Positions 9,133 to 17,610 of a DNA stretch of 64,000 nt are shown piece after piece (positions within the stretch are counted from its first letter, which is position 1; each line of letters starts with the position of its first letter). The notes beneath the pieces were generated by a model. That model saw only the letters and a list, made by a program, of their open reading frames with translations, ran no database searches and was not told where the DNA came from. Origin of the DNA: Spirosoma aureum. Its GTDB lineage: Bacteria; Bacteroidota; Bacteroidia; Cytophagales; Spirosomataceae. Made by a program: the position numbers and the translations under genes. Where the stretch lies: assembly GCF_011604685.1 (NCBI RefSeq), contig NZ_CP050063.1, positions 6,737,001 to 6,801,000 on the forward strand. The letters run 5' to 3'.

Positions 9133-10578
9133 ATGAATGATGTACCGAAGAGTTTTTGGGAAACTATTTATAAGCATAACATAGCTAAAATGATTGGCGT
9201 CTGCTATCGATACACCTATAACAGGCAGATCGCAGAAGACTTAGCTCATGATGCTTTTCTGGTAGCTATCGATAAATCGTCAAGCTTTGAAAACAAAGGT
9301 TCTTTTGAAGCCTGGTTAAGGCGTATAGTGGTCAATATAGCCTTGCAATACCTCCGGGAGCAAAAAAAACAGAAGAGCCATCTGGACAGGATTGCCTACG
9401 TTATGGCTTCAACCGAATCTCAGGATGAAATTCAAAGCAATGAGGAAACAAACTTCTCTGAGGCTGAGCTCCTGGAAGCGATCGAGCATCTGCCCGAGCA
9501 CCATAAACTCGTTTTTAATCTATACGTATTCGACAATTTCACGCATGCTCAAATCGGGTCCGAATTGGGAATTAGTGAGGGAACGTCAAAATCACATTTG
9601 GCAAGAGCCCGAAAGTCGATTCGGGAAATTCTTACGAAGAAGGTAAAAGGGGACAAAAAAAGGCAGAAGTTAGCATTATTACTTTTGATCCCGGATAAGC
9701 TTTGGTCTATAGATGATTTGTTTACCAGACAACTAAATTACTTCGAGATACAGCCTCGAAAAACAGCCCCAATCGATACAATCGATTTTAGTGGAATTTC
9801 ATTACCAGAATTCAAGTCATCAACCATTTTCCCGGAAAACTACCTAAATACTGACATCTCAACTTTAGCAATTGTGGTGAATATAGCCGTGGTTTTGTTC
9901 CTGCATTTTAATTCTTATAAGGAAAAAGCTCCTGCGCTATTAGAAAATTCTACTATACAGTCAGGCGGTTTTTCCGATGCATATTCAAAAAAGAATCACG
10001 ATAAAAAAGTTTTAATTTTTGATACAACAACTGCCACCTTTTCAGGTAATGGCATCATATCAAGTGAAAAAACTAAAACTATCGAGAAGATGAAAACAGT
10101 AAACACTTTAGCCACATTGCTCCTTACAGGCTCGACACTGGCTTTTGATTCGACAAACGTATTGAACAAACACCAGCAACCCGTTCAAGTAAAAAATCAG
10201 GAAATAATCGAAAATAATGCATCGAAAACGACGATACCAACAGAACTAATCAAATCAGATAACAAAGTAGATTCTTCTGAAATGTCTGGTACGTTTTATG
10301 CTTCAACATTGTTTTGGTCAGCCGAAAATAATGGGCTTTACCTCATGGGAAAGCACGTAAAGGTCAACCTCAATTCACAAAAGTTTAGCGGAAGCGGTAC
10401 CTTTTCATTTATAAACAAAATAAATTACCTGGTAATTAATGGAACTCCAATGAAGTTAAATGAAACAATACAGTTATCTGACAAGAAATATAGCCTGGTC
10501 AAGTTGTCTGAAGCAGAGGCAATTAAAAAATATGGCGATAAGGGAAAATTAATCGTAGAAATAACGTTGGCTGAATAA
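9133..10578 (+). CDS. ECF sigma factor fused to membrane segment and TonB-plug-like C-terminal domain
   Basis: Residues 1-170 are a normal sigma-70 ECF factor. Region 2 is seen as AEDLAHDAFLVA and SFEAWLRRIVVNIALQYLR, and region 4 as LLEAIEHLPEHHKLVFNLY with the helix-turn-helix HAQIGSELGISEGTSKSHL. ECF factors normally end there. This one runs on: a basic linker, a hydrophobic segment at 245-259 (LAIVVNIAVVLFLHF), a second signal-peptide-like stretch at 320-338, and a C-terminal unit whose end (YLVINGTPMKL, then AIKKYGDKGKLIVEITL at 463-479) resembles the TonB-receptor plug / BlaR1-tail motif of Bacteroidota. No anti-sigma gene lies beside it, so the tail may do that job. An internal ATG at 10090 could alternatively start a separate secreted protein. 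The gene looks more AT-rich than its neighbours. Confidence 0.8.
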   Translation: MNDVPKSFWETIYKHNIAKMIGVCYRYTYNRQIAEDLAHDAFLVAIDKSSSFENKGSFEAWLRRIVVNIALQYLREQKKQKSHLDRIAYVMASTESQDEIQSNEETNFSEAELLEAIEHLPEHHKLVFNLYVFDNFTHAQIGSELGISEGTSKSHLARARKSIREILTKKVKGDKKRQKLALLLLIPDKLWSIDDLFTRQLNYFEIQPRKTAPIDTIDFSGISLPEFKSSTIFPENYLNTDISTLAIVVNIAVVLFLHFNSYKEKAPALLENSTIQSGGFSDAYSKKNHDKKVLIFDTTTATFSGNGIISSEKTKTIEKMKTVNTLATLLLTGSTLAFDSTNVLNKHQQPVQVKNQEIIENNASKTTIPTELIKSDNKVDSSEMSGTFYASTLFWSAENNGLYLMGKHVKVNLNSQKFSGSGTFSFINKINYLVINGTPMKLNETIQLSDKKYSLVKLSEAEAIKKYGDKGKLIVEITLAE

Positions 10579-10762
10579 ATCATTAAAGCATATTTTTCTT
10601 ACCATCCGTTTTATCCTGGCATCTGGAAACAGGACGTTAGTTGACCCGTAAATTTAGCTGATAAGCAGAAGAATAGGCATAAATAGCAAAGCTGGAATAC
10701 ACAGAATAAAGGCTTCATAGGGCTGGCGTACCATACTTGTCCTATAAGCACTCTGGTTAATA

Positions 10763-10800
10763 CAAACGTAATGACAGACAATCGCCTGTCATTACGTTTG
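10763..10800. terminator. Perfect 15-bp hairpin between convergent genes
   Basis: CAAACGTAATGACAG (10763-10777) and its exact reverse complement (10786-10800) flank an 8-base loop. It lies in the 255-base gap between the sigma-factor gene and the convergent UbiA-like gene and probably stops transcription from both sides, though the T tail is short. Confidence 0.6.
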
Positions 10801-10833
10801 CATAAGAACTCATCCGGTACGCCAACTAAAGCA

Positions 10834-11694
10834 CTATGGCAGGAACTTCAATAATATACCGGGCAACATCAACAAGCCATCTAAATAAATGTAATAGCTA
10901 TAATCAGATTCAGTCCTGACGATACGGCCCGCTGATAGTGCTAACAACACCATGGGCAGGCTTAAGCAGGTTACTTGCCGCCAATCAAAGCCATTTACAT
11001 ACAATAGGGCAATCGATAGCCAGAAGCAAAGAGTAATGGCAACACTAAATAAGCGTAGCTGCTTGTTGGTTAGCATCGACACAATGGTCAGCCACCTCGA
11101 GTGACGATCCTGATCACGATCACGATAGTCAAAACATAAGGCAACACTGTAGATAAACAGGAATCGATTCAGAAGCAAAACGTTTATCAGGGGCCAGTCA
11201 GGATCGCCAACGGGTGGTACGATCAATAGAGGTACGGCTACCGTTCCATAAGTCCAGACCAGGGCCAGATAAGTCGTCTTTAACACAGCAATCCGACGCA
11301 AGGCATGAAATGGCGGCCAATTGATTTTAGGGGCGGTATACAAAAAAGTAAGCACGACAACCGGTAATAGATCGATCAGGTAGCGCATCAAGTGGCTTAA
11401 CTGCCAGACTCCGACCAAAACCGCACTCATAAACAAGATGAGCAGTGTCAGTTTATTCTCCTTATTCCATCTCCCTCGTTGCGTAGAGGCTGTCGTATCG
11501 GTCAGAAACCAGTGCAGCGAATAGCTCCCCAGTGTACCCGCAAAAATGAAAAGTAAAAACGAGTTAGGTAGTTGTATAGCGAATAAGTCGGCTGTAGTCT
11601 GGCACATCACTACGGCACAAAGTGCGATATAAGCATTGCCAAAGATCAGAAATTGACCAAGAGCCTTTAAATAATGGCGAATCGAATGATTCAT
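10834..11694 (-). CDS. UbiA-like prenyltransferase-family membrane protein
   Basis: This 286-residue integral membrane protein has about eight or nine hydrophobic helices and a short cytoplasmic loop rich in acidic residues (DYRDRDQDRHSRW). That loop resembles the second Asp-rich motif of UbiA-type prenyltransferases, which attach isoprenoid chains to aromatic rings. The usual first motif (NDxxDxxxD) is not evident, so activity is uncertain and the protein may belong to the divergent UbiA-like group common in Bacteroidota. The start chosen is the ATG at 11694; the longer frame begins with TTG. It is a single gene, convergent with the sigma factor. Confidence 0.55.
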   Translation of the reverse strand: MNHSIRHYLKALGQFLIFGNAYIALCAVVMCQTTADLFAIQLPNSFLLFIFAGTLGSYSLHWFLTDTTASTQRGRWNKENKLTLLILFMSAVLVGVWQLSHLMRYLIDLLPVVVLTFLYTAPKINWPPFHALRRIAVLKTTYLALVWTYGTVAVPLLIVPPVGDPDWPLINVLLLNRFLFIYSVALCFDYRDRDQDRHSRWLTIVSMLTNKQLRLFSVAITLCFWLSIALLYVNGFDWRQVTCLSLPMVLLALSAGRIVRTESDYSYYIYLDGLLMLPGILLKFLP

Positions 11695-12016
11695 AAGCAA
11701 TAATCGACTAGACTTATCCTAGTTCTAATACCCTTTATTGCGATAAAGTTTCCAACCTATTCCGGAGCAAACTGATAATTTGTTTACCTGTTTGTTGACT
11801 TATGTTTCCGACTTACGCTGCATTATTAATTGAGTTTGACCGGCTAGTAAGGGTCGGCCGGAGTGGCATCCTACAGTAATTTTGTAAGCTTTCGACCGCG
11901 ACGGCAGACCGTAACTGGGTCAACAACAGCACTTGTCACCTTTTCAACCGATTGCCTTTCTCGTTACTCAGGCGAGTGATTATCCACTTATACTCACGGT
12001 TAGGGTGAAAGAAAAA
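11695..12016. other. Intergenic region without a recognisable gene
   Basis: This is the gap upstream of the UbiA-like gene and downstream of the outer-membrane barrel gene, both on the minus strand. The only strong structure is the terminator that begins at 12011. A frame at 11933-12424 on the plus strand merely overlaps the barrel gene. I see nothing else. Confidence 0.4.
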
Positions 12017-12059
12017 AAGGCGTCCTATCGGCGAGTTTTCTCTACCGATAGGACGCCTT
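12011..12059 (-). terminator. Rho-independent terminator of the outer-membrane barrel gene
   Basis: On the minus strand a perfect 15-base-pair stem (arms 12045-12059 and 12017-12031, 13-base loop) is followed by a run of seven or more T. It begins 24 bases after the stop of the gene at 12083. This is a textbook intrinsic terminator. Confidence 0.85.
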
Positions 12060-12082
12060 CCGTCAATAAGTTACCAGCCCGT

Positions 12083-12697
12083 TTAATGCCGGCTACCGCC
12101 AAGTGTATAGCCAGCCTTCACGCTGAAATATTCATTTTTCCCAATCAACTTAGCATTGGTAAATTCGTTGGTGACGGTTGTATCCTCCAGCAAATTGAAA
12201 GCTGCTTCGACGTTAAACTGGAAAATTTTAACACCTGCTCTTACCAGAGCTCCCCATTTATTCGTGATAGGCAGCGAATAATAGAGTGGTGTATTGCCTG
12301 CGCCCATTACCTGCTGGTCGCTCTGTGCGGCCCGAAAAAATCCGGCACCGGCACCGATGTAAGGGCGAAAGGCAGGGGTTTTACCAACTACATAATTGAG
12401 CGTCAACGCCCCCGACATAATTGATTTAGCCTGTGTGTTAAAATAAATGAGATTCCCCAATACTTCGGGGCGCTGGATAAAAGCCTGTTCAAACCGGATT
12501 CCAATATCGAAGTGATTCGTAATTCCATATTGCGGCTCAATGCTATAGACAAACCCTGGGCTGCTTCCATCTTTGTTACCAGACCGGTCGGCAGGAGACG
12601 CGTAGCCCACCGACAGATTTAATTTAAAAGGCTCCAGACGTTGGGCAGAAACAACGGTTGATACAAGAAAAAAAAGAGCAAATAGCGACTTGTGCAT
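12083..12697 (-). CDS. Outer-membrane beta-barrel protein (OmpA/OmpW-like porin family)
   Basis: The 204-residue product has a clear signal peptide (MHKSLFALFFLVSTVVSAQ). Alternating hydrophobic/polar strands with many aromatic residues follow, typical of an eight-stranded barrel of the outer-membrane protein beta-barrel family in Bacteroidota. Characteristic stretches are FDIGIRFEQAF, FRPYIGAGAGFF and WGALVRAGVKIFQFNVEAAFNLL, and the last residues again form a strand ending in Gly-Ser-Arg-His. The ATG at 12697 is chosen because it places the signal peptide at the N terminus; the longer frame adds 29 unlikely residues. It is transcribed alone and ends in a strong terminator. The specific cargo or role is unknown. 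Confidence 0.8.
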   Translation of the reverse strand: MHKSLFALFFLVSTVVSAQRLEPFKLNLSVGYASPADRSGNKDGSSPGFVYSIEPQYGITNHFDIGIRFEQAFIQRPEVLGNLIYFNTQAKSIMSGALTLNYVVGKTPAFRPYIGAGAGFFRAAQSDQQVMGAGNTPLYYSLPITNKWGALVRAGVKIFQFNVEAAFNLLEDTTVTNEFTNAKLIGKNEYFSVKAGYTLGGSRH

Positions 12698-12968
12698 AGT
12701 GGTTTGGCAATTGAGGGAACGTGGTGAATACAGTAAATAAGAATACGCCTTAGGACGTCGTGCCAAGCCCGGAATGAGCTGCACAACCAGAACAAGGCTC
12801 TACTGCTGTTACCCTCAACGGTCTCAAACCGTTGCAATGTTCATGCTATTTTTATGTCTTTTTAACCGCGCCAGGTTATTTAATCCGATTCTGATCTTAA
12901 GAAATTGGCTGATAAGGAGCAGAAGTCCAGCTCCTTTAGCCCGAAAAATAACGATTGCCTTTACCTGC

Positions 12969-13961
12969 TCACTTGGCCGCAATAATAAGCACTAGCCCCA
13001 GCACATAACACAGGCCCATCAGGGTCAGATAGCGACTGGATGTAACCGGTGCACCCCGGAACTCATTCCAGATAAATACACCCCATAAAACCGCAATGAT
13101 GGTTGCCCCCTGACCAAGCCCGTAGCTGATCGCATACCCCGCTTCGCCGGAAGCCAGCAAACTGGATGCCATTCCCAGACACCAGATCATACCACCCAGC
13201 ATGCCAATGCCGTGATTACGAGTACTCACCTCGCCATATCGCACTGTACTATTGGCTGCTTTACCCGTAAAGCGACGCAGAATGGGCAAAAACAAGGGTG
13301 TGCTGATCACGACACCAAGGCCGAATAAAACCAGCGCCGTATAGGGCGTTAGTAGCCCCGGTGCAGGATTGGCGAAATCGGTAGCCATTGCTCGTGCCAC
13401 GAAGTAGAAAAAGAAACTCATCAGGAAACCACCAACCAGCGAAATCACCAACCCGTTTGTGCTCACCGTTTGCCCAACGGTGCTCTTCGATCGATAGGCC
13501 AATGCACTGAAAACAACTGCCAGAAAGATGGCAAATACGCCACCCGACAGCAACCCGACATTGCCAATCGGTGATAAAATATAGTTGACCACTACGCCCA
13601 AAATCAAAGCCAGCCCAATGCCTACAGGCATAGCGACCGATAACCCCGCGAGTTCGATGCCAACAACAATGAGGATATTAGCGATATTAAACACAAAACC
13701 GCCCACCAAGGCATAGAGCAGATTTTGCCTGTCGGCCTGCCCTATGTCAGTCAGGAAAGACCGACCGGCCGAGCCCGAGCTACCAAGCGTGAACGCTAGT
13801 AACAGGCTCAGAAAGAGGATACCATAGGTATAATCGCGATAGAAAATCGTGGTCGGCACCGACTGAGTTGCTAATTTCTGTGTGTTCGCCCACGAGCCCC
13901 AGCAAAGCATCGTAACAAAACAGACAACTACGGCCAGTGGGTAGTGTGTAATAATAAACAT
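12969..13961 (-). CDS. DMT-superfamily transporter (GRP / ureide-permease-like)
   Basis: This 330-residue protein has ten predicted membrane helices. The N terminus VVCFVTMLCWGSWANTQKLA matches the glucose/ribose porter and ureide-permease branch of the drug/metabolite transporter superfamily. The internal duplication is visible, with WGSW-like starts and Gly-rich helices in both halves (GVVVNYILSPIGN; GMIWCLGMASSLLASG). The substrate is probably a small neutral solute such as a sugar or ureide, but cannot be read from sequence. The ATG at 13961 is used because the longer frame starts at a TTG. It is divergent from the small DMT gene at 14092. Confidence 0.75.
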   Translation of the reverse strand: MFIITHYPLAVVVCFVTMLCWGSWANTQKLATQSVPTTIFYRDYTYGILFLSLLLAFTLGSSGSAGRSFLTDIGQADRQNLLYALVGGFVFNIANILIVVGIELAGLSVAMPVGIGLALILGVVVNYILSPIGNVGLLSGGVFAIFLAVVFSALAYRSKSTVGQTVSTNGLVISLVGGFLMSFFFYFVARAMATDFANPAPGLLTPYTALVLFGLGVVISTPLFLPILRRFTGKAANSTVRYGEVSTRNHGIGMLGGMIWCLGMASSLLASGEAGYAISYGLGQGATIIAVLWGVFIWNEFRGAPVTSSRYLTLMGLCYVLGLVLIIAAK

Positions 13962-14078
13962 AACCAACAAGAGGATTTAGGATGAGTCTGGGCAAGCTAC
14001 AAAAATGCCCTCTTTACCACAACGCGATAAGTTGCCAGAAAAGCAGGCTTAAAGACAAAGCTACAGCCACCTATTGCC

Positions 14079-14086
14079 TACCTTTG
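14079..14086 (+). promoter_or_regulatory. TACCTTTG -7 promoter box
   Basis: This is an exact match to the Bacteroidota -7 consensus TAnnTTTG, six bases before the ATG at 14092. The transcript would start at or next to the start codon, so the mRNA may be leaderless. No clear -33 element was seen. Confidence 0.5.
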
Positions 14087-14091
14087 TGGTC

Positions 14092-14535
14092 ATGAATTAC
14101 ATCTATATTCTCTTTGCTTTTCTAGTCGGTTTAGCCATTACTGTTCAGGCAGGTGTGAATGCAAATTTGCGGCAGGCAATGGCCAGTCCTATTCTGGCAG
14201 CAGCCATTTCGTTCGGCTCCGGCTTTATCGTGCTGGTGCTGCTCTTACTGGCTTCGGGTGGCTCGGTTCCTCCGCTCGATACGGTCAAACAAGTAAGCTG
14301 GTGGAAATGGATGGGGGGCGCAATGGGAGCCGTTTATATGATCACAGTGATTGTCAGCGTACCCAAAATCGGTACGGCTAACCTCGTTAGCCTGAGCGTA
14401 GCGGGGCAATTACTGGCCGCTGTAATTCTCGATCATTACGGTTTTATGGGCTTTGCACTCCACCCCGCCAACGGCTGGCGATTACTCGGCCTGGTGCTGA
14501 TCATGGCCGGAGTATTACTGGTGGTGAAAAACTAA
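14092..14535 (+). CDS. DMT family transporter of the YdcZ/DUF606 type
   Basis: This 147-residue protein has five hydrophobic helices and the family signature AGVNANLRQAMASPILAAAISFGSGF near the N terminus. DUF606/YdcZ proteins are half-size members of the drug/metabolite transporter superfamily that work as homo- or heterodimers. The middle WWKWMGGAMGAVYMITVIVSVPKIGTA stretch is also typical. The ATG at 14092 is preferred over one six codons upstream because of its fit to the family start and the promoter box just before it. The substrate is unknown. It is divergent from another DMT-type transporter, but the two are different subfamilies. Confidence 0.85.
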   Translation: MNYIYILFAFLVGLAITVQAGVNANLRQAMASPILAAAISFGSGFIVLVLLLLASGGSVPPLDTVKQVSWWKWMGGAMGAVYMITVIVSVPKIGTANLVSLSVAGQLLAAVILDHYGFMGFALHPANGWRLLGLVLIMAGVLLVVKN

Positions 14536-14596
14536 GTCTGCTATTTTCGGTTTACAGATTTCAGTAGACTGGCGCATCAACCGTAAACCGAGAACT

Positions 14597-15214
14597 GTGA
14601 TAAATTACCGTTTCTATCCTTCCCTCCTGAATGTATTTTCGCATTATCTGGGCGGAGGGAATCTCTCTGCACAGGAGTTGATCGACTCGATCAATCGTGT
14701 GCCAACACCGACCACAGCAGCGCAGGAGCGTGGTATTTCTTTTGAAGAAGCGGTCGTAAAAGGTACCGACGAAGATCGTTTTGATGCCGAAATTCTCCGA
14801 AAAGTCCGTAAGCTTCTCCCCCGCCCTATTGTCGAAACGCAGGTCTATTGCCAATGGCAGATTGACGATGTGTTATTCTACGGCTATGTCGATCTAATCG
14901 GAAAATTCAAGGCCGTCGATATAAAGACAACGGCCTCTTACCAGCCCGGCCGCTATGTTCATAACCACCAGAATCTGTACCTCCACGCCCTTAAGCGCAA
15001 AGGGATCAAACTCATGGAATACGTGATTGCTGAATTTCAGCCAGGTGGCCGTACCGAAGCATATGTCGAGAGTTATACCCTGACCCACCCGATCGATAAG
15101 CAACTGGAGGATATTCGTTTATTCAAGGCATTTCTGGAAGAACACCGACCGCTGATTACAGATAAAAAAATATTCGTAGCACCAGGCGACGATGCCGACG
15201 CCCGACGACACTAA
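14597..15214 (+). CDS. PD-(D/E)XK nuclease-like protein
   Basis: This 205-residue protein starts at GTG. The core YGYVDLIGKFKAVDIKTT carries D99 and the D108-x-K110 motif of the PD-(D/E)XK (RecB-type) nuclease fold, preceded by a conserved Glu near 50-51 (FEEAVV). After the core comes HNHQNLYLHAL, matching the QxxxY helix of Cas4/RecB-like exonucleases. There is no helicase domain and no iron-sulfur Cys cluster. It lies 61 bases after the YdcZ-type gene on the same strand with no repair or CRISPR genes nearby, so its biological role is open. Similar stand-alone genes are common in Cytophagales and often annotated as hypothetical. Confidence 0.7.
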   Translation: MINYRFYPSLLNVFSHYLGGGNLSAQELIDSINRVPTPTTAAQERGISFEEAVVKGTDEDRFDAEILRKVRKLLPRPIVETQVYCQWQIDDVLFYGYVDLIGKFKAVDIKTTASYQPGRYVHNHQNLYLHALKRKGIKLMEYVIAEFQPGGRTEAYVESYTLTHPIDKQLEDIRLFKAFLEEHRPLITDKKIFVAPGDDADARRH

Positions 15215-15618
15215 CCAGCCATTTATACTGAATGGATAATCTGCTTGTGCCTACCCGGCCAGCCCTGATCAATGGCCGGCCGGAATTGTAGGGCTTGTTG
15301 GGCACTCAAAATGTATACTTAGCTTATCCTGATTCGCACGATGTAAAAATGCGATCAGGTGTTTGGATTGTCGGCATTAGTAATACTGTTGTCAGTCCGA
15401 CCCCCGATGGGAAGGGTCGGCTGACGCAGTGGGTACTACTCACCTATCATGTGCAAGACGTTTACGTTGCTCGAACGGCTACTTCCTGCTATCTACTGTT
15501 TTCACCCGATCGGTCGTTGATTAGCGTGTCCAGATCGGTCAATGCTTTTTCGTTTACTACTGGCTTATAGTCATTTATCTGCCCCATGAATCAGATCAGC
15601 GGTTATGCAGGAAGCGTT
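15215..15618. other. Intergenic region with hairpins
   Basis: This 404-base convergent gap holds a 7-base-pair hairpin at 15255-15279 (CCGGCCA/TGGCCGG), probably the end of the nuclease-like transcript. A stronger one lies at 15391-15425 (13 and 12 bases with one bulge). The frame at 15295-15570 is not convincing as a gene. Confidence 0.45.
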
Positions 15619-16908
15619 TCATTGTTTAGCGGCCAGTTTATGTTCCCGCTGCAATTCCTTTGCTGTCGCTTCTACTTCGCGAAATACGCGCAGGAAATTT
15701 CCGCCCCAGAGTTTTCGAATCTCTTCCTCCGAATAACCGCGTTTGAGCAATTCGCGGGTCACATTAGGCAACTCGCCAACATGAGCATAGCCGGTTACGC
15801 CACCGCCATGATTGAAGTCAGAAGCCAGGCCAACGTGATCGATGCCGATCAGTCGAACGGCGTAATCGACCGCGTCCAGGTAATCGGCCAGGTTGGTGTA
15901 TTTGTAGCCACTACTCGAGAATTCACGATAGGCAGCCTGAAATTTCTGATAATCGGCTGCATTGAGTTTCGACTTGGCATCGTCGCCGGGTTGCAGACCA
16001 AACGGCTCCCAAACGTTCTTTTTGTAGTTAGCTAACTGCTCTGCCGATGGGTGCAAGTAGGCCGAAAAGGCGACAATACTCACCACACCCCCATTGGCAG
16101 CAATGGCTTTGAGTTCGTCATTATTGAGGTTACGCGTAGCATCGACCCGCCCCCGCACCGCCGAATGAGAAGCAATAACAGGTGCACGACTCAACTGAAT
16201 TGTCTGCAAAACGCCTGCTGGTGTCAACTGCGACACATCGATAATAGCGCCGAGTCGGTTCAGGTCCGAAACCGATTGCCTGCCCAACGCCGATAATCCA
16301 CCCAGTTCGTCGGGTTTGTCGTCAAATCCCACCGACGGCCGTGATGAATCAGCCCAGTCGTTGTTACCGGCATGCGTCAGACCAAACACCCGTACACCCT
16401 CCCGGTGAAGCAATGACAACTGAGTCAGGTCTTTACCGAGCGAGAAAGCATTCAGAAAGCTTAGTAAAATGGCATGTTTCCCTTTTGCCGGAATCCGTTC
16501 CAGATCGGCCGCCGTGTAGGCAAATTCAAGCCGGTCGGGGTGCTGGCTCACAAACCGACGTAATGCGGCCAACTTCGTATCGACCTCTTTTCGGGCTGTG
16601 GCAATATTTTCCGGGGTCTTTTTGGCCGTACCGGCAAACAAGGCCACCGTCGCAACGTCAAGGTCGCCCCTTTCCAGTTTCGGCAGATCAAACTGGCCTT
16701 TTGTTTCCGTTCCGGCATCATTACCGGCGGTGTTAAAATCAGCAAGAATATCCAGATGCGGATCGATGGTTAGGGCGTATTTATGCACCCGACGCACGAC
16801 CGCATCGGTTAGGGAGTCTGACTTGACCGGAACTTGCTGTGCACTGGCCGTAAGCCCAAGGGCTAACGACCAGGCAAGCCCGGTGGTGAAAAACTGGGAA
16901 GGTATCAT
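15619..16908 (-). CDS. Divergent peptidase M19 (membrane/renal dipeptidase family) homologue
   Basis: This exported protein of 429 residues begins with a signal peptide (MIPSQFFTTGLAWSLALGLTASAQ). The M19 amidohydrolase fold is clear: H51-x-D53 (IDPHLDIL), GVRVFGLTHAGNNDWAD, the LGAIIDVSQLTPAG stretch, H248 in ASHSAVRG and GIDHVGLASDF near the end. Against the family signature, the bridging Glu is a Leu (L152) and one zinc-ligand His is a Gln (Q227). The usual binuclear zinc site is therefore incomplete, and the protein may act on other substrates, use one metal, or be inactive. The start at 16908 is chosen for the signal peptide. YceI lies 72 bases upstream on the same strand. Confidence 0.78.
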   Translation of the reverse strand: MIPSQFFTTGLAWSLALGLTASAQQVPVKSDSLTDAVVRRVHKYALTIDPHLDILADFNTAGNDAGTETKGQFDLPKLERGDLDVATVALFAGTAKKTPENIATARKEVDTKLAALRRFVSQHPDRLEFAYTAADLERIPAKGKHAILLSFLNAFSLGKDLTQLSLLHREGVRVFGLTHAGNNDWADSSRPSVGFDDKPDELGGLSALGRQSVSDLNRLGAIIDVSQLTPAGVLQTIQLSRAPVIASHSAVRGRVDATRNLNNDELKAIAANGGVVSIVAFSAYLHPSAEQLANYKKNVWEPFGLQPGDDAKSKLNAADYQKFQAAYREFSSSGYKYTNLADYLDAVDYAVRLIGIDHVGLASDFNHGGGVTGYAHVGELPNVTRELLKRGYSEEEIRKLWGGNFLRVFREVEATAKELQREHKLAAKQ

Positions 16909-16980
16909 AGTGTAGCTTGATGAAAGTTGATTTCTAGTTGTTGATGAAGTGGACACGTAACAATCACCTGATTATCGTTT

Positions 16981-17610
16981 TTACCGACTCGCGACTGCAC
17001 TCGACGATATAGCTACCAGCGTTATGTCGAGTGAGAAGTCGTCGTAAATCGCTTTGTCGCCAATAGTTTCGAAGAAGCTTTTTGAGCCATAGTTGATGCC
17101 ATATTTTGTCCGGTCAACCGTTACGTTGGCCGTTGCGGTCAGCCTGTTATTTTCTGTTTTAAACTGAGCCGGAAATTTGATTTCGTTCGTAATGCCTTTA
17201 ATGGTCAGTTTCCCCTCCACATCGTATTTCCCGATGCCCGTTTGCGTTACCGACGTGATGACGAATCGGGCCGTCGGATACTTTTCTACCGCGAAAAAGT
17301 CGTCATTTTTAAGGTGCCCTACCAACTTGGCGTTCTTATCCGCATCGGTTAAATCAGTCACGGTCAACGCCTTCAGGTTAACCTCAAACGAACCACTTTT
17401 CAATTTCCCTCCTGTCAGCAACAGCGAACCGCTACTGATGGGAGCCAGTCCCGTATGCTCACCGGTTACTTTTTTACCCGTCCAGATTAGTTTGCTCTGT
17501 TGGGTATCGACTTTATACGTGACTTCTTTCGATTTTGGCGGAGTCGGGTTTGCAACCGAAATCAGCGAGAGGGCCGTCAGGCCAAACAGGAGTTGGATTG
17601 TCTTTTTCAT
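16981..17610 (-). CDS. YceI family periplasmic protein
   Basis: This 209-residue protein has a signal peptide (MKKTIQLLFGLTALSLISVANP) followed by a lipocalin-like YceI barrel. Family features are VDTQQSKLIWTGKKVTGEHTG, GSFEVNLKALTVTDL, HLKNDDFFAVEKYPTARFVITSV, GKLTIKGITNEIKFP and the C-terminal GSKSFFETIGDKAIYDDFSLDI. YceI proteins bind isoprenoid-type lipids in the periplasm, and their physiological role is loosely defined. The ATG at 17610 gives a proper signal peptide; a start seven codons earlier is less likely. It is probably co-transcribed with the M19 homologue that follows. Confidence 0.9.
   Translation of the reverse strand: MKKTIQLLFGLTALSLISVANPTPPKSKEVTYKVDTQQSKLIWTGKKVTGEHTGLAPISSGSLLLTGGKLKSGSFEVNLKALTVTDLTDADKNAKLVGHLKNDDFFAVEKYPTARFVITSVTQTGIGKYDVEGKLTIKGITNEIKFPAQFKTENNRLTATANVTVDRTKYGINYGSKSFFETIGDKAIYDDFSLDITLVAISSSAVASR

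Noticed and set aside
15295..15570. 91-residue plus-strand frame
   Set aside because: No family resemblance, non-ATG start, and it contains a strong bulged hairpin that better explains the stretch.
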